This document shows positions 1 through 7,822 of a stretch of DNA of 10,787 nt, piece by piece. Each line of letters begins with the position of its first letter. Positions within the stretch are counted from its first letter, which is position 1. The notes beneath the pieces were generated by a model, which was given only the letters and a program-made list of their open reading frames with translations, was not told where the DNA came from and did no database searches. Origin of the DNA: an uncultured Comamonadaceae bacterium. Lineage in GTDB: Bacteria; Pseudomonadota; Gammaproteobacteria; Burkholderiales; Burkholderiaceae_C. The stretch is from the NCBI GenBank assembly GCA_937893415.1, contig CALBWZ010000001.1:1-10787 (forward strand). Reading direction: 5' to 3'. A program made the position numbers and the translations under genes.

Positions 1-58
1 ACATGCAAAACATGCATATATACATAATCAAAATAGTAGGTGGTGGCGATTCAGAGCG

Positions 59-83
59 AAAAAAAACAGCACGCATGCTGTTT
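59..83 (-). terminator. Rho-independent terminator of the small membrane-protein gene
   Basis: Read on the minus strand, an 8-bp perfect stem (AAACAGCA at 64-71 pairs with TGCTGTTT at 76-83, 4-base loop) runs into an uninterrupted run of eight T (59-66). The upstream arm begins about 20 bases after the stop codon of the 48-residue gene at 105-251. The position and the T tract support its use by that gene. Confidence 0.75.
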
Positions 84-104
84 GTTGGTTGCGCAGCAGG
101 AAGG

Positions 105-251
105 CTACGCCATAAATACGGCGATAAAGGCCAACAAGAACATCAAAATAGCGCCAGCAACAGGCAGCACTACAGGCATCTTATGAACAATGCTTTCAAC
201 AATATCTTGCTCGACGTGTTGTGCACCGTGTTGCTTAGGATCATCAGACAT
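105..251 (-). CDS. Small single-pass membrane protein, 48 residues, unknown function
   Basis: ATG at 249-251 opens a 48-codon frame ending in TAG at 105-107. The first 24 residues are polar and charged, with three His, two Gln-His pairs and several acidic residues. Residues about 26-47 form one strongly hydrophobic helix (begins MPVVLPVAGAILMF, ends AVFMA). There is a single Lys just before the helix and none after it. I do not recognise a named family, although short one-helix proteins of this build are common as hypothetical genes in Burkholderiales. Support for a real gene comes from the protein-like composition, a GGAA seven bases before the start as a weak ribosome site, and a Rho-independent terminator just downstream at 59-83. 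It is divergent from the lemA pseudogene, and no partner gene is visible to its left inside the window. Function is unknown; location in the inner membrane is inferred. Confidence 0.7.
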   Translation of the reverse strand: MSDDPKQHGAQHVEQDIVESIVHKMPVVLPVAGAILMFLLAFIAVFMA

Positions 252-427
252 AATCGGTTCCAAATGTGGCTGTGAGCATGAATAACACCCACTTAAGGGT
301 ATATTTTAACTTAATCTCTAACCACATAAAAACGCCCACGGAACCGCACCAGTATAAATTGGGAATGGTTGCTTGTGCAGCCAAGCGGAGCGCGGTGCTC
401 ATCAAACCAAATAAGTTGTGTAGATAC

Positions 428-433
428 AGGGGA
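428..433 (+). promoter_or_regulatory. Relict ribosome binding site of lemA
   Basis: AGGGGA lies 4 bases before an ATG at 438. That ATG is in the same frame as the lemA-like reading further on, so it marks the ancestral start even though codon 3 is now TAA. Confidence 0.5.
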
Positions 434-437
434 AACA

Positions 438-777
438 ATGATTTAAAACAGATGGCGTTTAGGCATGGCGGTGTTGTTGCTAGCAGCAACAAGCTTGACC
501 GGCTGTGGTTACAACGAGTTTCAAAGCGTGGACGAGCACATAAAATTATCCTAGAGTGAAGTGCTCAACCAGTACCAACGCCGCACACACGTGGTGCCTA
601 ACGTGGTATTTGCTGTCACAGCACAGGCCAGTTTAGAGCGCGAAACATACACGCAGGTCATTGAGGTTCGCTCACGCGCAACAGCCATACAGGTCACGGC
701 TGAGTCGCTTAACGACACAAGCCTTGAACCCGTTTCAGCAAGCTCAAGGCGGCACGGGAGAGGCATTGGCACAAGCC
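438..777 (+). pseudogene. lemA: lemA pseudogene (LemA family membrane protein), truncated
   Basis: LemA proteins are about 180-200 residue membrane-anchored coiled-coil proteins of poorly defined function. From ATG 438 the frame reads a hydrophobic leader ending in a lipobox-like LTGC, then GYNEFQSVDEHIK, then SEVLNQYQRR, VPNVV, TQVIEVRSRATAIQVT and LND. This follows the LemA family order closely. Damage is multiple. Codon 3 is TAA (444-446). A TAG at 552-554 sits where the family has Trp before SEVLNQYQ. Around 710-725 the frame shifts, and the LemA-like FQQAQG continues in another frame from about 724. After about 777 no similarity to the C-terminal half remains. The TPM-domain genes that often follow lemA are absent. 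No intact product is expected. The identification is from remembered family sequence; the lesions are read directly. Confidence 0.85.
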
Positions 778-918
778 AATGCGCATGTTGATGGCCGGTT
801 GCGCAGCGAGCTCCCACATGACCAGCCGTTGCCGGCCAGCCCCAATGAGTTGCCTGACCACGTGGTGACTTGTTAAGGCCGCTGCAGACCTACCCACAGC
901 GTTGGGCCACAACGCAAC

Positions 919-953
919 AAAAAGCCCGTTTTGATCGCAACCAAAGCGGGCTT
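919..953 (-). terminator. Rho-independent terminator after the TM-helix gene
   Basis: On the minus strand an 11-bp stem with one G-T wobble (943-953 pairs with 922-932, 10-base loop, core CGGGCTT/AAGCCCG) is followed by a five-base T run (919-923). It starts 15 bases after the stop codon at 968 of the TM-helix-repeat gene, so it most likely ends that transcript. It also lies just past the decayed lemA region. Confidence 0.8.
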
Positions 954-967
954 AGTGCATGCGTAGC

Positions 968-2417
968 TTACTTTTTATTGCGGTAATCGGCCAACCATTG
1001 TTTGGCCAACTCGCCAGCGGCCTCTCGACCACCAAGGCCAAAAGCCACCGCCAAAGCACCCAGCACCAGCGCAAAAGCCAAGTTCACGATGTCGTCGGCG
1101 ATGCCCATGGCGCGTAGCCCCATGGCCAGTACCAAGCCTAAAATGGCCATGCGCGCGATGCGTGCCAAGCCAGAACTCTTGCTGCCAGCGGCCTGGTCAA
1201 TGGCGTTAAAAGCCAGGTTGGACAACCAAAAGCCGACCATCAAAATCACACTGCCCAGCAGCACGTTGCCACCAAACTGTATGAAGGTTGTAACCAACTC
1301 ACCAAACTGCTCAAAGCCTAGCTGACGCGCAGCCTCAACGGAGGCAAAAAGCATGGCAAAAAAACACCAGCAAGCGACCCGCCATGGCTGAGATTGGCGT
1401 CCGCTTGAGCACCTGTCCCAAACCAATTTGTTCAGGCCAGCCGTCAATACCCAAAGCCGCCAGCAGGCTGGTGATCAAGCCACCAGCAAAACGTGCGATC
1501 ACCCAAGTCACCAGCAGTATCAGCGCAGCTGCAACCAGTGACGGCACGGTGGCCACAACCATGTTGAGCATGTTGGTGGCGGGGCCAGATATAGACGCTA
1601 TCCGCAGCGCATCGAGGGCTGCAATCAGCGACGGTATAAAGACCGCTAAAAATACAACAATGCCGGCTAAGTGCGACAGTTTGAGCGAGTTGCCCAAGCC
1701 CGCTTGGGATGCCCAGTCGTCGCTGCCCATGCTGGACAACAACTGCATGACCAGTTGTTGCAAGACTTTGGCAACCAGCCAGCCTACGCCACTCACGACA
1801 ACTGCGGCCGCAATATTGGGCACAAATGACAAAGCTTGCGTGAGCATGGCGTTAACTGGGTCCAGCAAAGCGCGCATCTCTAGGGCTTGCAGCACAGCTG
1901 GTACAAACAACAAAATAACCAGCCAAAATAGCATCTGTCCCAAGCGCTCGCCTATGGGCGGCATGTTGGCTGATGCTGATAGTGTGTCGTCTAGCTTGCT
2001 GGCGCTCATGGCTTTATTTATCACACCACGAACAATGGATGCGACCAACCAGGCCACCACACACAAAGCCGCCGCACCGAGCAAGCGAGGTGTAAATTCC
2101 AGCAGCTGGTTGGCCATGCCAGACAGTGGGCCACTGTCCAAATTCAGCTCAACCGTATTGAGCGCAGCGCCCAGACCCAGCAATATAACCAGCCAAAACA
2201 AGGCCCCAGCAATCAAGCCGTGCCAGTTTATAGGCGTTCCCAGTGTGTCTTGCATGCGGTCATTGAGTTTGATCTTGCTAAGTGCGACATGCGTTGCTGC
2301 GCGAGCAATCACCGCTAACAACCAAGCAACCACAACAACGGTTAGTGCACCCAGCCATTGCATAAGGCTTTGCCCCAAGCTGTTTTGCAGCGTGTTCCAA
2401 AAAGATTGAATTTCCAT
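968..2417 (-). pseudogene. TM-helix-repeat (CmpX/MscS-like) membrane protein, frameshifted
   Basis: Two overlapping frames make one protein of about 482 residues. The 5' part (2417 to about 1360) carries repeated hydrophobic segments of the conserved TM-helix type, for example GWLVAKVLQQLVMQLL, WVIARFAGGLITSLLAALGID and WLVASIVRGVINKAM. The 3' part ends in a Gly/Ala-rich helix (ALAVAFGLGGREAAGELA) resembling the pore helix of MscS channels. There is no large MscS cytoplasmic beta domain. Proteins of this kind are annotated as mechanosensitive ion channel family or TM-helix proteins of the inner membrane. The break is at seven A on the plus strand (1358-1364): as read, the frame ends in TGA at 1335, while six would join VFF directly to AMLFASVEA. 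GGAG lies 8 bases before ATG 2417. One indel at a homopolymer may be a sequencing error, a recent mutation or a phase-variable tract. Confidence 0.85.
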
Positions 2418-2480
2418 AGGTCAGACTCCAAAGACATTTTTGTAAACAGCATTTTTGCTGCGCATAAAGCAGTTAAGTAA

Positions 2481-2547
2481 TTCTTTTTAAGAAATACTAA
2501 GGGTTATATGGCTAAATTAATAGTTAAAAAATAGTAATTATTAGCCA
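2481..2547 (+). promoter_or_regulatory. Candidate kyn promoter and overlapping inverted repeat
   Basis: In the AT-rich divergent intergenic region, TTCTTT (2481-2486) and TTATAT (2504-2509) are 17 bases apart, a weak sigma70-like arrangement on the plus strand that would start transcription near 2516. A perfect 7-bp inverted repeat, TGGCTAA (2509-2515) and TTAGCCA (2541-2547), flanks a 25-base A/T-only core apart from two G. The repeat would overlap the transcription start, a good place for an operator. Kynurenine operons elsewhere are controlled by an Lrp/AsnC-type regulator, KynR, and such proteins favour AT-rich dyads, but assigning this site to KynR is inference. The leader to ATG 2631 would be about 115 bases. 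Confidence 0.35.
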
Positions 2548-2630
2548 AATGCGAGGTTGCGTATTGGGGCGCTGCAGCGTTGGTAATAAGCGACACCGCT
2601 GACAGAGTGGGGGTGCTACCTTGCACCGTT

Positions 2631-3275
2631 ATGCAACACATCTTCGATATTTCTCCGCCTGTTACAGCCGATGCGGCGGTATTTCCAGGTGACACGCGCT
2701 ACCAACAAACCCCACACTTCTCGCACGGCCCTGACTGTCCGGTTAGCGTGCACGCTATTCATATGTCACCTCACACGGGCGCCCATGCTGACGCGCCCAT
2801 GCACTACAGCGCAGGGGGTGCGGGCGTTGGAGCGCTGGCGCTTGAGCCTTACATCGGTGTGTGCCGCGTGATCGACTGCATGGCCAGCGTGGGCTTGGTG
2901 CAGCCCGCTGATGTGGCGCATGCCTTGCGAAATTTGCCGCCCCGTGTGTTGCTGCAAACATCGGCGCAAGCCAGCCAGTCTTGGGGCGGCTTTACCGCAA
3001 TTGCGCCGGAGACCCTGCACGCGCTGCAAGCGGCCAACCCTGAGCTGTGCCTGATTGGCATAGACACCCCAAGCCTTGACCCCGCTAACAGCCAACAACT
3101 GCCCAGCCACAAGACTGTGTTTGAGTTGGCGCTGCGCGTGCTGGAGAACCTGGTGCTAGACGACGTGGCCCCGGGTGATTACGAGCTCATTGCCTTGCCA
3201 CTCAAGCTCATGGACTGCGATGCCTCGCCTGTGCGGGCCATTTTGCGGACCTTGGCTCAACAGCAAGCAGGTTGA
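2631..3275 (+). CDS. kynB: Kynurenine formamidase (arylformamidase) KynB
   Basis: KynB hydrolyses N-formyl-L-kynurenine to L-kynurenine and formate, the second step of tryptophan degradation to anthranilate. The 214-residue frame from ATG 2631 begins MQHIFDISPPV and shows the cyclase-like metal-binding signature HTGAHADAPMH at residues 48-58, with His48, His52 and Asp54 as expected metal ligands and His58 as likely catalytic residue. The FPGDT near residue 18 and the C-terminal ENLVLDDVAPGDYELIALPLKL and DASPVRAILR stretches are typical of the family, and the length is normal. A longer frame opens at a TTG at 2580, but family proteins start near the DISPP segment, so ATG 2631 is preferred. 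The only purine-rich stretch upstream (GAGTGGGGG) is about 17 bases away, so the ribosome site is poor. It is the first gene of kynBUA. Confidence 0.93.
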   Translation: MQHIFDISPPVTADAAVFPGDTRYQQTPHFSHGPDCPVSVHAIHMSPHTGAHADAPMHYSAGGAGVGALALEPYIGVCRVIDCMASVGLVQPADVAHALRNLPPRVLLQTSAQASQSWGGFTAIAPETLHALQAANPELCLIGIDTPSLDPANSQQLPSHKTVFELALRVLENLVLDDVAPGDYELIALPLKLMDCDASPVRAILRTLAQQQAG

Positions 3276-3278
3276 TTT

Positions 3279-3302
3279 TTTGTAAATCTGCAGAATTACA
3301 AA
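3279..3302. repeat. Inverted repeat between kynB and kynU
   Basis: TTTGTAA (3279-3285) and TTACAAA (3296-3302) form a perfect 7-bp inverted repeat around a 10-base spacer that holds the palindrome CTGCAG. It sits just after the kynB stop in the 68-base gap before kynU. As RNA it is a weak AU-rich hairpin; as DNA it could be an operator half-site pair. Its function is not shown. Confidence 0.4.
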
Positions 3303-3343
3303 TCTACACCCACACACGAACACAACGCCTCACACATAAAACC

Positions 3344-4636
3344 ATGAATAAAAGCAGCCATCACACCACACGCGAGGCCTGCACAGCGCTAGACCAGCAA
3401 GACCCACTGCGCGGCATGCGCGACGCATTTGTGCTGACGGCGTCCACCATTTACCTAGACGGCAACTCGTTGGGCGCATTGCCCAAAGCAACTGCTGGCG
3501 CAGTGGCCAAGGTGGTGACCCAAGAGTGGGGGCAAGACCTCATTCAGAGCTGGAACACAGCGGGTTGGTTTATGTCGCCTCAGCATCAAGGCAACCGGCT
3601 GGCATCGTTAGTGGGCGCGGGACCGGGCGAGTTGGTCATTACTGACACAACCAGTGTGAACTTGTACAAAGTGCTGTGCGCCGCAGCAGAACTGGCGCGC
3701 AAGCAGAGCCCTAGCAAACGCGTGCTGCTGAGTGAGGTCAGCAACTTCCCCACCGACTTGTACATGGCCCAGTCTGTGTGCAAGCACTACGACTTGAGAC
3801 TAGAACTGACCGATGCCAAAGGCCTGGCGTCAGCGCTCGACGGCGACGTGGCGGTACTCATGCTCACCCATGTGAATTACCGCACAGGTGCCATGTTTGA
3901 CATGGCATCTGTGACACACGCGGCGCATGCTGTGGGCGCTTTAACTGTGTGGGACTTGGCGCACAGCGCCGGTGCTGTACCCGTTGATTTAAGCAGCGCC
4001 AACGCCGATTACGCTGTGGGCTGTGGCTACAAGTATTTAAATGGTGGTCCCGGTGCGCCAGCGTTTGTGTGGGCCAATCCGCGCGTGGTGAGCGCCACCA
4101 AGCAACCATTGAGCGGTTGGTGGGGGCACGCATTGCCGTTTGCATTCGATGCAAGCTACGTGCCGCAAATCGGCATAGCACAGTACTTATGCGGCACACA
4201 ATCTATGCTGGCCATGGCGGCAATGGCCTGTGGCTTAGACGTGTTTGAACAAGCCAATGCCTCAGGCGGGATGACTGCCATTCGCGCCAAGTCCTTGGCA
4301 CTCACAGATTTATTCATGGATTTATGCGAGGCACGATGCACAGAGTTTGGCTTGATCAACGTCACACCAACAGCGCATCACAAGCGCGGCTCACACGTGA
4401 GCTTGGCCACGCCGAATGGCGGATACGCCATGATGCAGGCCTTGATTGCGCGCGGCGTGGTAGGTGATTTCAGAGGCGGTGCCGCCACGGGTGAGGCCGA
4501 CTTGTTGCGTTTCGGCTTTACGCCGTTGTACACACGCTTTGTCGATGTGTGGGACGCGGTAGAGCACATGGTGCGTATGCTGCAAGCGACTGAATGGCAG
4601 CGCAGCGAATTCAACCGCACCCAGGCGGTCACATGA
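3344..4636 (+). CDS. kynU: Kynureninase KynU
   Basis: KynU is a PLP-dependent hydrolase that splits L-kynurenine into anthranilate and L-alanine. The 430-residue protein from ATG 3344 has the family N-terminus ([11 protein letters not shown] at residues 37-47), the phosphate-binding DTTSVNLYK near 101-109, VWDLAHSAG with the cofactor-pairing Asp at 204, and [16 protein letters not shown] with the expected PLP lysine at 230. Length is close to the usual 415-430. The frame is open back to 3272, but the extra 24 residues are low-complexity and unlike the family, so ATG 3344 is chosen. No Shine-Dalgarno sequence precedes it; the A-rich context ATAAAACC ATGAATAAAA may serve instead. It follows kynB by 68 bases and overlaps kynA by 4 bases (ATGA), indicating co-transcription and translational coupling with kynA. 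Confidence 0.95.
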   Translation: MNKSSHHTTREACTALDQQDPLRGMRDAFVLTASTIYLDGNSLGALPKATAGAVAKVVTQEWGQDLIQSWNTAGWFMSPQHQGNRLASLVGAGPGELVITDTTSVNLYKVLCAAAELARKQSPSKRVLLSEVSNFPTDLYMAQSVCKHYDLRLELTDAKGLASALDGDVAVLMLTHVNYRTGAMFDMASVTHAAHAVGALTVWDLAHSAGAVPVDLSSANADYAVGCGYKYLNGGPGAPAFVWANPRVVSATKQPLSGWWGHALPFAFDASYVPQIGIAQYLCGTQSMLAMAAMACGLDVFEQANASGGMTAIRAKSLALTDLFMDLCEARCTEFGLINVTPTAHHKRGSHVSLATPNGGYAMMQALIARGVVGDFRGGAATGEADLLRFGFTPLYTRFVDVWDAVEHMVRMLQATEWQRSEFNRTQAVT

Positions 4637-5472
4637 AAAACCCCGCAGAGACCGTGGCAAGCGAAGGTGCAAAGCTAGACTACGCAAGCGACATGACCTA
4701 CGGTGATTACTTGCACCTAGACGAGATCCTGGGCGCTCAGCAGCCCTTGTCGCCTGTGCATGACGAAATGCTATTCATCGTGCAGCACCAAACCAGCGAG
4801 CTGTGGATGAAACTGATGCTGCACGAGTTGGCAGGGGCTATGCAGGCTTTACAAGACGGGCACTTAAACGTGGCGTTCAAAATGTTGGCGCGGGTGAGTC
4901 GCATCATGGCGCAGCTGGTGAGTGCGTGGGATGTGTTGGCGACTATGACACCGCCTGAGTACACCGCATTGCGCCCCTATTTGGCCAATTCCAGCGGCTT
5001 CCAAAGCGCGCAATACCGTTGCATCGAGTTTGCGCTGGGTAATAAAAATGCAGTCATGCTCAAGCCCCACGCACACAAGCCAGAGCTGTTGGCCATGGTC
5101 CAGCGCGCCTTTGATGCCCCCTCTTTGTATGACATAGCGATTGGCTTGCTGGCCAAAGCAGACCTGCCCATTGATGCGCACAACTTGCCGCGTGACTGGC
5201 GACAAAGCCACACCAGTAGCCCCAATGTACAAGCGGCTTGGAAGGTGGTGTATCAAGATTCTTCACAGTACTGGGACTTGTACCAACTGGGCGAAAAACT
5301 CACAGATATTGAAGACACGTTTCGGTTGTGGCGTTTCCGGCACTTAACCACCGTTGAGCGCATTATTGGTATGCGCCGCGGCACGGGTGGCACCAGTGGC
5401 ACAGGCTACTTGCGCGCCATGCTGGACGTGGTGTTATTCCCGGAAATTTGGCAGGTGCGCGCAGAGTTGTAA
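4633..5472 (+). CDS. kynA: Tryptophan 2,3-dioxygenase KynA
   Basis: KynA is a cytoplasmic heme enzyme that inserts O2 into the indole ring of L-tryptophan to give N-formylkynurenine, the first and committed step. The 279-residue protein contains the substrate-site segment [14 protein letters not shown] with His52, the Arg114 in TALRPYL expected to bind the tryptophan carboxylate, and near the C-terminus [13 protein letters not shown] with His237 as the expected proximal heme ligand, followed by the Gly-rich [13 protein letters not shown]. These match the bacterial enzymes of about 280 residues. ATG 4633 overlaps the kynU stop in ATGA, and GGCGG a few bases upstream can act as ribosome site; the frame is open upstream to 4594 but inside kynU. 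It is the last gene of the operon and ends 10 bases from the convergent recQ, with no clear terminator in between. Confidence 0.96.
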   Translation: MKNPAETVASEGAKLDYASDMTYGDYLHLDEILGAQQPLSPVHDEMLFIVQHQTSELWMKLMLHELAGAMQALQDGHLNVAFKMLARVSRIMAQLVSAWDVLATMTPPEYTALRPYLANSSGFQSAQYRCIEFALGNKNAVMLKPHAHKPELLAMVQRAFDAPSLYDIAIGLLAKADLPIDAHNLPRDWRQSHTSSPNVQAAWKVVYQDSSQYWDLYQLGEKLTDIEDTFRLWRFRHLTTVERIIGMRRGTGGTSGTGYLRAMLDVVLFPEIWQVRAEL

Positions 5473-5482
5473 AGCCGTCTGC

Positions 5483-7354
5483 CTACGACATGGCAATGAC
5501 GCGCAACACCTCGTCGCCATAAGCCTCTAATTTTTTACTGCCAATGCCGGGCACGCCAACCAACTCGTCGGCGTCGCTTGGACGCAACTGGGCCAAGGCC
5601 TTGAGCGTGTTGTTGTTAAAAATCACGTAGGCAGGCAAATCATGTGAGCGTGCCACCTCTGCACGCCATGCTTTCAGTGCTGTAAATACGGGCTGCGCAT
5701 GAACGTCGAGGTCGGTGTTGTCGGTCTTGTTTTTGGTGCGCGATGCAGCGCCCTTGCTGGTACTGGTGCTGGCAACACGCTGCCACACTTGAGCCTGGTC
5801 GCGCAGCAAGGCCCGCGCAGGCTCACCCAGCTGCAGCGTTTTGTACATGCCCGCATCAACCACCACCGCACCGTTAGCTACCAACTGGCGCAGCAGTGCG
5901 CGCCACTGTACGTCGCTCATGTCGCCGCCTATGCCAAAGGTGCTGAGTTTGTTGTGTTGGTATTGCGTGACTCTGTCGGTTACTTTGCCGCGCAGCACAT
6001 CAATTAAATGCCCAGAGCCAAAGGCCATGCCAGAGCTTTGCTGAAAGCGATAAATAGTGCTGAGCAGTTTGCGTGCGGCTTGCGTGGCGTCAAAAACTTG
6101 CGGCGGGTTTAAGCAGTTGTCGCAATTGCCACAAGCGGTGCTGGGCTCGCCAAAGTAGTCCAGCAAATGCATGCGACGACAGTCTGTGGCTTCAGCCAAA
6201 GCCAGCAGGGCATCTAGCTTGCCGCGTAGGGCTTGCTTGAACTCATCGCTTGCCACGCCTTCATCAATCATGCGGCGTTGGTTGATGACGTCGGCCAAGC
6301 CGTACGCCATCCACGCAACCGCAGCTTCGCCATCGCGTCCAGCTCGCCCTGTTTCTTGGTAGTAGCCTTCAATGTTTTTGGGCATGTCCATGTGCGCCAC
6401 AAAGCGCACGTCTGGCTTGTCAATGCCCATGCCGAAGGCAATGGTAGCTACCACCACCACACCGTCCTCACGCAAAAAGCGGTCTTGGTTGCGTTGGCGG
6501 ATGCCTGCATCCATACCGGCGTGGTAAGGCAGGGCGTTCACGCCAGCGCGCACCAACTGATCGGCCACTTCTTCTACTCTGCGGCGCGACTGGCAATACA
6601 CCACGCCGGCATCGCCATCGAACTCGGCTTGAATAAACGCCAACAGCTGCGCCATGCCGTCACGCTTTTCCGTGATGCGGTAGCTGATGTTGGGCCTGTC
6701 AAAGCTGCTGACAAATTGGCGCGCATTCTCTAGCGCCAAATGGTGCACCATGTCGTGGCGCGTTAGCGAATCGGCAGTCGCGGTGAGTGCCAAACGAGGC
6801 ACGCCTGGGAACTGCTCATGCAGCACCGACATGGCGCGGTACTCTGGTCTAAAGTCGTGACCCCACTGGCTGACGCAGTGCGCCTCGTCAATGGCAAACA
6901 AGCTGAGCTGGCCGCGCTCAAACAAGCTGGTGAGCAGCGCTAAAAAACGCGGCGTGGTGATGCGCTCAGGCGCGGCGTACAACAAGGTAATGTCGCCGCG
7001 CAGCATTCGTTGCTCCACCTCGCGCGCTGCAGCCATGTCGAGTGTGGAGTTTAAAAATGCCGCCGATACGCCCACTTCGTGCAAGGCACCAACTTGGTTG
7101 TGCATAAGCGCAATGAGTGGCGAGACCACAATGGCCACGCCGTGGCCGGCGCGCTGTCTCACAATGGCGGGCACTTGGTAGCACAGGCTTTTACCCCCTC
7201 CTGTGGGCATCAGTACCAGCGCGTCACCACCGCTCACCACGTGTTGGATGATCTCGGCTTGTGGCCCCCTAAAAGCATCGAAACCAAAAATCTCATGCAG
7301 CACGTCCTGCGACGTGCTGTGGCTGGTTAAGGCAATGTCGGCCGGTGTGCGCAC
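5483..7354 (-). CDS. recQ: ATP-dependent DNA helicase RecQ
   Basis: RecQ is a 3'-5' superfamily 2 helicase acting in recombination and replication-fork repair. Counting from GTG 7354 (623 residues, close to the 610 of E. coli RecQ), it shows Walker A PTGGGKS with Lys55, DEAH at 156-159 followed by [13 protein letters not shown], the TATA motif, SSFDRPNI, and motif [14 protein letters not shown]. The RQC zinc site has its four cysteines ([12 protein letters not shown] then CGNCDNC), and a C-terminal HRDC domain contains [15 protein letters not shown] and [14 protein letters not shown]. The frame could begin at ATG 7399, but that lies inside the rhodanese gene with no ribosome site. GTG 7354 lies 4 bases after the rhodanese stop, downstream of a GGGAG, and is preferred. 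It is probably translated from the rhodanese transcript. Confidence 0.96.
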   Translation of the reverse strand: MRTPADIALTSHSTSQDVLHEIFGFDAFRGPQAEIIQHVVSGGDALVLMPTGGGKSLCYQVPAIVRQRAGHGVAIVVSPLIALMHNQVGALHEVGVSAAFLNSTLDMAAAREVEQRMLRGDITLLYAAPERITTPRFLALLTSLFERGQLSLFAIDEAHCVSQWGHDFRPEYRAMSVLHEQFPGVPRLALTATADSLTRHDMVHHLALENARQFVSSFDRPNISYRITEKRDGMAQLLAFIQAEFDGDAGVVYCQSRRRVEEVADQLVRAGVNALPYHAGMDAGIRQRNQDRFLREDGVVVVATIAFGMGIDKPDVRFVAHMDMPKNIEGYYQETGRAGRDGEAAVAWMAYGLADVINQRRMIDEGVASDEFKQALRGKLDALLALAEATDCRRMHLLDYFGEPSTACGNCDNCLNPPQVFDATQAARKLLSTIYRFQQSSGMAFGSGHLIDVLRGKVTDRVTQYQHNKLSTFGIGGDMSDVQWRALLRQLVANGAVVVDAGMYKTLQLGEPARALLRDQAQVWQRVASTSTSKGAASRTKNKTDNTDLDVHAQPVFTALKAWRAEVARSHDLPAYVIFNNNTLKALAQLRPSDADELVGVPGIGSKKLEAYGDEVLRVIAMS

Positions 7355-7358
7355 AGTG

Positions 7359-7751
7359 TTACAGCTGCTCCCATGGCAGGCCGTCAAAACGCCAGCCATT
7401 CAGGCACGAGCGCTGGAAGGTGTCGTTGAGCGAGCCTTCAAAGCCGTTCAACACGTTTGTTACGTCTGTAAACCCAGCTGTTTCAAGCGCCTTGCCTGCG
7501 TCGAGGGTGCGTTGTCCACTGCGGCAAATCAGCACAACAGGACGTGCCTTGTCTTGGGCTTCGTCTGCCACCAACTGCACAAATTGCTCTGGGTGAGGTG
7601 TGAGGTCTGGGTACTCGTACCATGGAACGTTGACGGCGCCGGGCGGTCGGCCTACATACAGGGACTCAATCTCCATGCGGACATCGATCATCAAGGCCCG
7701 CGGGTTGTCTTGTAATAGCGCCCAAGCTTCTAATGGCTGCAAGTGTTTCAT
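7359..7751 (-). CDS. Single-domain rhodanese-like sulfurtransferase
   Basis: A 130-residue protein made of one rhodanese domain. Rhodaneses move a sulfane sulfur as a persulfide on a catalytic cysteine; the acceptor here is unknown. The sequence shows the N-terminal [30 protein letters not shown], the active loop CRSGQR with the catalytic Cys after VVLI, and the C-terminal [10 protein letters not shown] and [13 protein letters not shown] typical of a Burkholderiales subgroup. The frame is open to 7805 with another ATG at 7772, but ATG 7751 is chosen because the protein then starts [10 protein letters not shown] as relatives do, and AGAAGG sits just before it with a short spacer. It is the first gene of a likely two-gene transcript with recQ and is divergent from metH1. 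Whether it has any link to RecQ function is not known. Confidence 0.88.
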   Translation of the reverse strand: MKHLQPLEAWALLQDNPRALMIDVRMEIESLYVGRPPGAVNVPWYEYPDLTPHPEQFVQLVADEAQDKARPVVLICRSGQRTLDAGKALETAGFTDVTNVLNGFEGSLNDTFQRSCLNGWRFDGLPWEQL

Positions 7752-7810
7752 AAGCCTTCTATTGTCGGGCATAGATATGGACTTTGTCGCGCGAGGCAGC
7801 ACCAACTTCT

Positions 7811-7816
7811 TACAAT
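7811..7816 (+). promoter_or_regulatory. Possible -10 box placing metH1 start at its ATG
   Basis: TACAAT (7811-7816) matches the sigma70 -10 consensus at 5 of 6 bases. Normal spacing puts +1 at 7823, the A of the metH1 ATG, which would give a leaderless mRNA; no good Shine-Dalgarno is present. No convincing -35 lies at 16-18 bases; TTGTCG at 7784-7789 is 21 bases away. Tentative. Confidence 0.3.
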
Positions 7817-7822
7817 AGAGCC

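Noticed and set aside
1..20. Direct repeat of ACATGCA at the left edge
   Set aside because: Two 7-base copies in AT-rich DNA are too few for an array or attachment site.
266..559. Open frames of 80-97 codons on both strands around the lemA start
   Set aside because: Their products are not protein-like, and the lemA reading explains the sequence from 438 on. Between 252 and 437 I see no gene and no firm promoter.
585..868. ACGTGGTG occurring near 588 and again near 861
   Set aside because: Only 8 bases are shared, the first copy lies inside lemA coding remnants, and there is no further similarity around them.
784..870. Short plus-strand frame starting ATGTTGATGGCCGG with a lipobox-like LMAGC
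   Set aside because: It is very short, Cys- and Met-rich, has no ribosome site and lies in decayed DNA after lemA; chance is the simplest explanation.
1384..2409. A 341-codon open frame on the plus strand
   Set aside because: It is the complement of the TM-helix gene. Its translation is Ser/Thr/Ala-rich with no domain, while the minus strand encodes regular membrane helices with a ribosome site and terminator.
2447..2460. CAGCA-TTTT-TGCTG hairpin upstream of the TM-helix gene
   Set aside because: The 5-bp stem is too small to call an operator or regulatory element without conservation data.
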